Assembly: GCF_949628215.1 (NCBI RefSeq) | Contig: NC_134277.1 | Coordinates: 125,847,963-125,911,962 of the forward strand | Direction of reading: 5' to 3' | Source: Phalacrocorax aristotelis | Lineage: Eukaryota > Chordata > Aves > Suliformes > Phalacrocoracidae | Length of the DNA stretch: 64,000 bases | Shown here: positions 59,893-64,000 of the stretch, in pieces | How the letters are laid out: each line of letters begins with the position of its first letter | Numbering within the stretch: position 1 is the first letter of the stretch | Position numbers and translations under genes: made by a program | The notes under the pieces: generated by a model | Databases searched by the model: none | The model's input: the letters and a program-made list of their open reading frames with translations, nothing else | Told to the model about the DNA's origin: nothing

Positions 59893-62889
59893 CTGAAAAA
59901 TGGATGCGGTTTACTGAAAAGGATTCAATAGTAACAAGCACCTCACCGCCACCTTGTCTTAGCTTTTCTTGTTTTTAAAAGACCATGTGTGAGCCTCTTA
60001 TTGTGAGTGGCTTAGAAGGACTGCCCTTTGTGAACAGCTGATTTCCTAACTGTCTGTTCTGAAGTTCTTCACCCCTCTCTGAAGGACACTCTAAGAGAGA
60101 GAATACAGGACAAGATGGATCAAGGGTCCTGCAGGTCAAGGTGCCCCTATGTTTCTGTTTCAAAGGAAGCCACATGTACAGTTCCTCCACCTGCCTTACG
60201 CTCAGGTGTGTTGTTATGGTTTGGGTTTTTTTTTTTTTTTATTTACTACTGGGAAGCTAAGAACCAATTGTGGTTTGCTTCATAATGAAAGTGTAGAAGT
60301 CTATTCAATCTTCGTAATTAAAAGTGACATACAGAAATTTTAGGAAGGAGTTACATGGCATTGTCTTTGCAAAGAAGCCAGCTGTATTGAACTGCTCGGT
60401 ATCTTCAACACACTGCACAGCTCTAAAACTACATTTCTGTCTGTTATCATCAGTTTCTCTTTGTGGAACAGATCTTTCAAATGAGTATCAACTCAGATGT
60501 AGAAATACAGGCTCTCTTAGGCAGGATCAAACTTCTGGTTTTGCTAGTTTGACAGGCAAAGTAGTGACAATCAGAAAGAGGGGGAAAATTCCTAAGCTGT
60601 GTTGCTTCTGACTGTAATGAAAAATTTTCAGGCTAAGACATAAAAAATTTTCAGTACCTGTATGCATATCTTGTAGCCTGTCATGTAAAGATAATAACAC
60701 ACATACTAGCTACTACTATCTCTGTTGTGTCAGAGGAGTTTACTTCTTGTGAAGCCACACTCTTCAGTTGGAAAAAAAGTGAATCCAGTGGGGTATTTTT
60801 CTTGCCCATGGTTTTTATACACAATAATTAAACAGGAAATGATCAGTGCTTTCAATAAGAGAGATACTCACTCTGCCTGTAGATGATGTTTTCTGAGGAT
60901 CTTGATATGCGTTAAAAGTGTGAAATTAAACCCCAGTACAGTTTTCTCTAATAGCTAACTGACCAGCTCTCTACCTCTGGCCTTACCTGTCTGTTAAGCC
61001 CAATTTTATTCTAAGAAATTTATATTTTTTTGATATGATAAAAAATTTAAAGGGATTTATGTATTTTGCAACAACAACTTATTTAACTGGCACTACATGC
61101 TTGTTATCTATTGTAGTTGCGCCATAAAGAGAATGTGATCTCAGCTTCAGTCTGACACTGAAATTGCTCTAAATCAAAGCAAGAATAGGTCTTTCCCTTC
61201 CTTTTCTCTTCTCAAGTATTTTAAATGACCCCCTCTGGCCAAATCAACATGTGCTACCTCATAGGTGTGAATGACCACGTACAATGTGATAAATTTTGTA
61301 TCTTACAGATACAATGTGATAAAATCAGTTATATTATTAGAAACATTTGTTGCTTAAAGCTATTTGTACCTGTATGAGGAATATGCGGTACAGCACATTG
61401 CTTTATTTTCCCATTTCAAATAATAAGTGATGTTACGGAATGAAACTTTGATTCTTTCCTGAATAATTACTGAACGTGTACAAGAGACAATATCAATATA
61501 GACACCCACAACACGTACTCTGAAAAGCATGTATCCGTCCCTCCCTCCAAAAGGGCAAACTACCGCTTTTTCCCCTAGTTGACATTAAAGCTAAAGTTTG
61601 AATGAAAGCTAATGTAAGCAAAAACCTGTTCGCCAGCCATCGTGAGAATGCTGCTCTTATGAACCTGCTGTGGTTAAGAGTGAGTCCTTGCTTTTGAAGT
61701 AAGCAGTACTCAGTGTTTCCTAATTCTGTATAAGAATAGGGTCCAGTCCTTCCTTTTGTGTGCTTCCAAATAATCGATGACATCTTAGGAACGAAACTTT
61801 TCAGATCATTTAGGCGTGCTGAGAGCATGATGCCTCCATACGCATCTATCTGAGGTCAGGAACCGCAGGTGCCACTGGCAAAGGACTCGGCAGCCTGAGT
61901 TCCCACCTTCTTCAGGGAGGGCTGAGAGACCCCAGACTTCCACTGACCCCAATCCTTAAATTTCAAGCTGAGTTACCTCTGTGACTATACTTTTAAATAA
62001 TTTCAATATAATTAAAATTACAGATACACCAACCCTCCCTGCCACTCCCACCCACCCACCCCCACCCCGCCCCTGCATTCTGGAGTTTTCTTAACATGAT
62101 TTTTCTTAGGAGACAATGTCAAAGGGCTCTTTCTCAGGCACATTCCTAACACTGTGCAGCACCGTGTTAGGAAGGAAGAGCAGAGGAAGAGCAGCGGGAG
62201 GTATTGCTACTCAAACCAGGCTTGAAAACCACTTTTTTTGGTGAGATTTCAGGCAGATCTGCCCCTTTCCAGCTGGACAGCCATCCTGCCTGTAGAGAGC
62301 TCACCCTACCATGGGTCGGGACCCTCCACCCCTGTCCCTGCCGGTTTCCCCCCGCCCTGCCGACCACCTTTCCCTGCAGAGCTGCCCTCTCCGGCCAGAT
62401 TTCCTTTGCCCTTTACGTTTTCACTCGGCTTTTCCCTTGCTCCCCGCGGGCCCGCCCGGCGCGGGGTGCCCCGTCCCTCGTCCCCGCCCCGAGAGCCGCC
62501 GCTCGCTGACGGGCAGCGGGAGGGCCGGGAGGGGGGTCTCCTCGGGGGGCGCTGGCTTTGTGTCGCCCCCTCCCCTGCGCTCCGGGACCCGCTCCTCCCT
62601 CCCCCCCCCCCCCAACAACGGGTCTTCCAAGCGACCCCGGCCGCTTCCCCCACTATTAATTTGTGTTCTTTCGCTCCTTTGCCCCCCTCCCCCTTTCCTC
62701 CCTCCCAGAGTTGAGGCGGGGCAGGGTCCCACCGGCCCCGCTCCCGCTTACCAGGGGGTGGATGGCGGCGCGGGGTCCCAGGCGGTAGGCGCAGGCGGCG
62801 CAGTCGCGGCCGCAGTCCGCCCGCGCCCGGGGCAGCAGGCAGGTGCTGAGGGCCAGCAGCGAGCAGCCGAGTCTCAGGAGCATCGCCAT
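59227..62889 (-). CDS. PENK: Proenkephalin precursor, two coding exons
   Basis: Exons 62889-62752 and 59892-59227 join in frame to 267 residues, the same length as human PENK. Residues 1-24 are a signal peptide ending RARA; six cysteines (26, 30, 33, 48, 52, 65) form the N-terminal sorting domain. Seven opioid cores follow: YGGFM at 100, 107 and 136; YGGFMRSI at 185; YGGFMRRV at 209 (BAM/metorphamide region with amidation Gly217); Leu-enkephalin YGGFL at 229; and YGGFMRF at the C-terminus, 261. Dibasic prohormone-convertase sites bound them; the first is KK (98-99), not the KR of human. The precursor is processed in secretory granules to delta/mu-opioid ligands (known of the family). Regulated by the promoter at 63.7 kb. 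Confidence 0.99.
59893..62751 (-). other. PENK intron between the coding exons
   Basis: 2859 bp between intact GT and AG ends. The 62.0-62.1 kb part has a C/A-rich tract, and the end toward 62.3-62.75 kb is CpG-rich. No exon or mobile element recognised inside. Confidence 0.85.
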
Positions 62890-62893
62890 GGGG
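62752..62893 (-). CDS. PENK: PENK signal-peptide exon
   Basis: CTTGCAG acceptor, four UTR bases (CCCC), then ATG at 62889-62887 and 46 codons to HPL, with donor GTAAGC. Reads MAMLLRLGCSLLALSTCLLP, then the CGRDCAACAYRL cysteine segment. A second in-frame ATG two codons later is an alternative start. Confidence 0.95.
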
Positions 62894-63413
62894 CTGCAAG
62901 AAGGAGAGAGATCAGCCGGCAGCCGCCTCCCCGCCCCGCTCCCAGCCCCGGTACTGCCTTCCCCCCCTCTCCCCCCGCTTCGGGGCAGGAAAAAGCGGCA
63001 CGAAACTGTTTAAAATCAAGTTCTGGGGCGCACGCACCTCCCGTACCTCACACGCTTTGTAGAGCCGGGGCGGTTGCGCTTGCGAGGTACGCGGGCGCTT
63101 AAGGTAAGCGGGCGCTTGGCAGCTGCAAGGCAAGGGCTCTGCGTCCGCGGCAGGAGCGGACCCCAACGATGAAGCGCCCAGAAGCTCCCGTCCGGTGAAA
63201 GCGCTCGCCCCAAAACACTTTATCCCGCCCTTCCCGCAAAGCCCGCGCCTCAGGGGGAGACGAACCGCACGGACGGGACGGCGGCCCCTCCCGGGAAGGG
63301 GTTGCCGTCGGAGCGCCCCGAGTAGCCGCCCCGACGACGGGCTCCTGCCCCGACAGAGCCGCCCCCGGCCCCCGCCGGTCCCCCCCACCCCGCAGGCAGC
63401 GCACTTCACTCAC

Positions 63414-63519
63414 ACACCGTCTCCCCTCGGGGCTCCCGGGAGTTGCTGGGGAGTGAGCTGCGCCTTGCTGGAGCCTCGGCGTCGGAGCCGCTATTATTTA
63501 TAGCGAGGCCGAGCAGCCT
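63414..63519 (-). other. PENK: PENK 5' non-coding exon 2 (predicted)
   Basis: Predicted from acceptor CTCCTCCAG (63528-63520) and donor GTGAGT (63413-63408). Gives a 106-base UTR exon and a 520-bp following intron, in line with the human arrangement of two small UTR exons before the signal exon. An ATG was not seen in it. Confidence 0.65.
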
Positions 63520-63577
63520 CTGGAGGAGAAACCCCGGAGGGGGCGCGGAGGGGAGTGGGGGGGCGGGAGGAACTCAC

Positions 63578-63675
63578 AGCCTGCGGTTCCTGACAGTGCG
63601 GGGGGCGCCGAGCCGAGCCGAGCGCCTGCTGCCGAGGCCGGGGCCGGGCGCGCCGCAGCGGAGCGGTGCGGGAGC
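63578..63675 (-). other. PENK: PENK 5' non-coding exon 1 (predicted)
   Basis: Start estimated 25-30 bases past the TATA box at 63705-63700. Ends at donor GGCT|GTGAGT (63578/63577). The intron to exon 2 would be only 58 bp. Confidence 0.6.
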
Positions 63676-63699
63676 GGGTGCGGGCGGCGGCGACGGCAC

Positions 63700-63705
63700 T
63701 TTATA
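63700..63705 (-). promoter_or_regulatory. PENK TATA box
   Basis: TATAAA on the minus strand, about 32 bases from a CCAAT box and preceding the predicted first exon. Placement matches the known mammalian PENK promoter. Confidence 0.85.
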
Positions 63706-63736
63706 ATTCGTGAACGCGGGGAGAGCGCGGCTTCTC

Positions 63737-63741
63737 CCAAT
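63737..63741 (-). promoter_or_regulatory. PENK CCAAT box (inverted)
   Basis: ATTGG on the minus strand within GGCGATTGGG, a block also present in the human promoter as I recall it. Confidence 0.75.
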
Positions 63742-63758
63742 CGCCGTCGGGCTCCCGC

Positions 63759-63765
63759 TGACGCA
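63759..63765 (-). promoter_or_regulatory. Enkephalin CRE-2 element
   Basis: TGCGTCA on the minus strand, identical to the cAMP- and AP-1-responsive ENKCRE-2 of mammalian PENK. Located upstream of the CCAAT and TATA boxes as in mammals. Confidence 0.88.
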
Positions 63766-63770
63766 GCACC

Positions 63771-63777
63771 TACGACA
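63771..63777 (-). promoter_or_regulatory. Enkephalin CRE-1 element
   Basis: TGTCGTA on the minus strand, one base different from the mammalian ENKCRE-1 (TGGCGTA) and immediately upstream of ENKCRE-2. Confidence 0.75.
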
Positions 63778-64000
63778 TCCCCCCCCGCCCCCCCACCCCG
63801 CCGTCAGAGACTCCGACGGGGCTTGGGCGGGAGGTGTGGGGGGGTGTGTGTGGGGGGGTGCCCCTGCCGTCGGGGGGAGCCGGGGACCGGCACCGGGAAA
63901 GTTGCCGGGGGAAGTTTTCAGCGGGGGCGGGCGGGGGTGGATGAGACACCGCCGTGAATCACGCAGTTGGGGAGGGGTGGGGTGGGGGGGAGCAGAGAGT

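Larger units (their letters stand above)
62280..64000. promoter_or_regulatory. PENK CpG island
   Basis: GC- and CpG-rich block covering the promoter, both UTR exons and the signal exon. Runs to the window edge, where G-rich tracts (63780-63870, 63900-63990) follow. Long frames on both strands here are GC-driven shadows. Confidence 0.85.

Noticed and set aside
59699-59978. Plus-strand frames opposite the PENK peptide exon
   Set aside because: Shadows of the enkephalin repeats on the other strand.
62238-63102. Frames of 158-263 codons on the plus strand opposite PENK
   Set aside because: Antisense to the PENK signal exon and CpG island, low complexity, no family resemblance.

Overview
The window looks like bird nuclear DNA. 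It has compact CR1 retroposons with the characteristic ATTCTATGATTCTGTGA-type 3' ends, avian-type endogenous retroviral LTRs, vertebrate exon-intron genes, CpG islands and long AT-rich non-coding stretches. No bacterial or viral gene system is present. The PENK-SDR16C gene pair matches the vertebrate block known in human as PLAG1-CHCHD7-SDR16C5-SDR16C6-PENK on 8q12; the window is in the same orientation, with both recognised genes on the minus strand.

Layout. 1-650 is a GC-rich, CpG-island-like stretch whose gene I cannot identify; by synteny it could belong to the PLAG1/CHCHD7 side. 743-3928 is a four-level nest of transposons: an LTR split by a plus-strand CR1, itself split by a minus-strand CR1, itself split by a solo LTR with a perfect 5-bp target duplication. 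3.9-36 kb is mostly unannotatable non-coding DNA with a few old LINE relics, a small minisatellite, and two decayed copies of the first exon of an SDR16C gene (28.9-29.3 and 33.8-34.1 kb). 36390-45675 holds a six-exon SDR16C-family retinol dehydrogenase-like gene whose 303-residue reading frame I could join across intact splice sites. A CpG island at 46.3-47.0 kb lies just upstream and is its likely promoter region. 47-58.9 kb is an intergenic interval with two CR1 tails. 58.9-63.7 kb is proenkephalin (PENK): a 267-residue precursor with seven enkephalin-core peptides, two 5' non-coding exons, a signal-peptide exon and one large peptide exon, under a CpG-rich promoter that keeps the TATA box, a CCAAT box and the paired enkephalin cyclic-AMP elements.

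Functionally the two genes are independent neighbours: PENK makes secreted opioid peptides; the SDR16C product is expected to be a membrane-anchored oxidoreductase acting on retinoids or related lipids. The most noteworthy points are the nested insertion, the SDR16C relics beside an intact but unusual SDR16C gene (Ser in place of the first Gly of the cofactor motif), and the conserved PENK promoter architecture. I did not find a clearly novel biological system. All coordinates were read by eye from the sequence, with no alignments or searches run.
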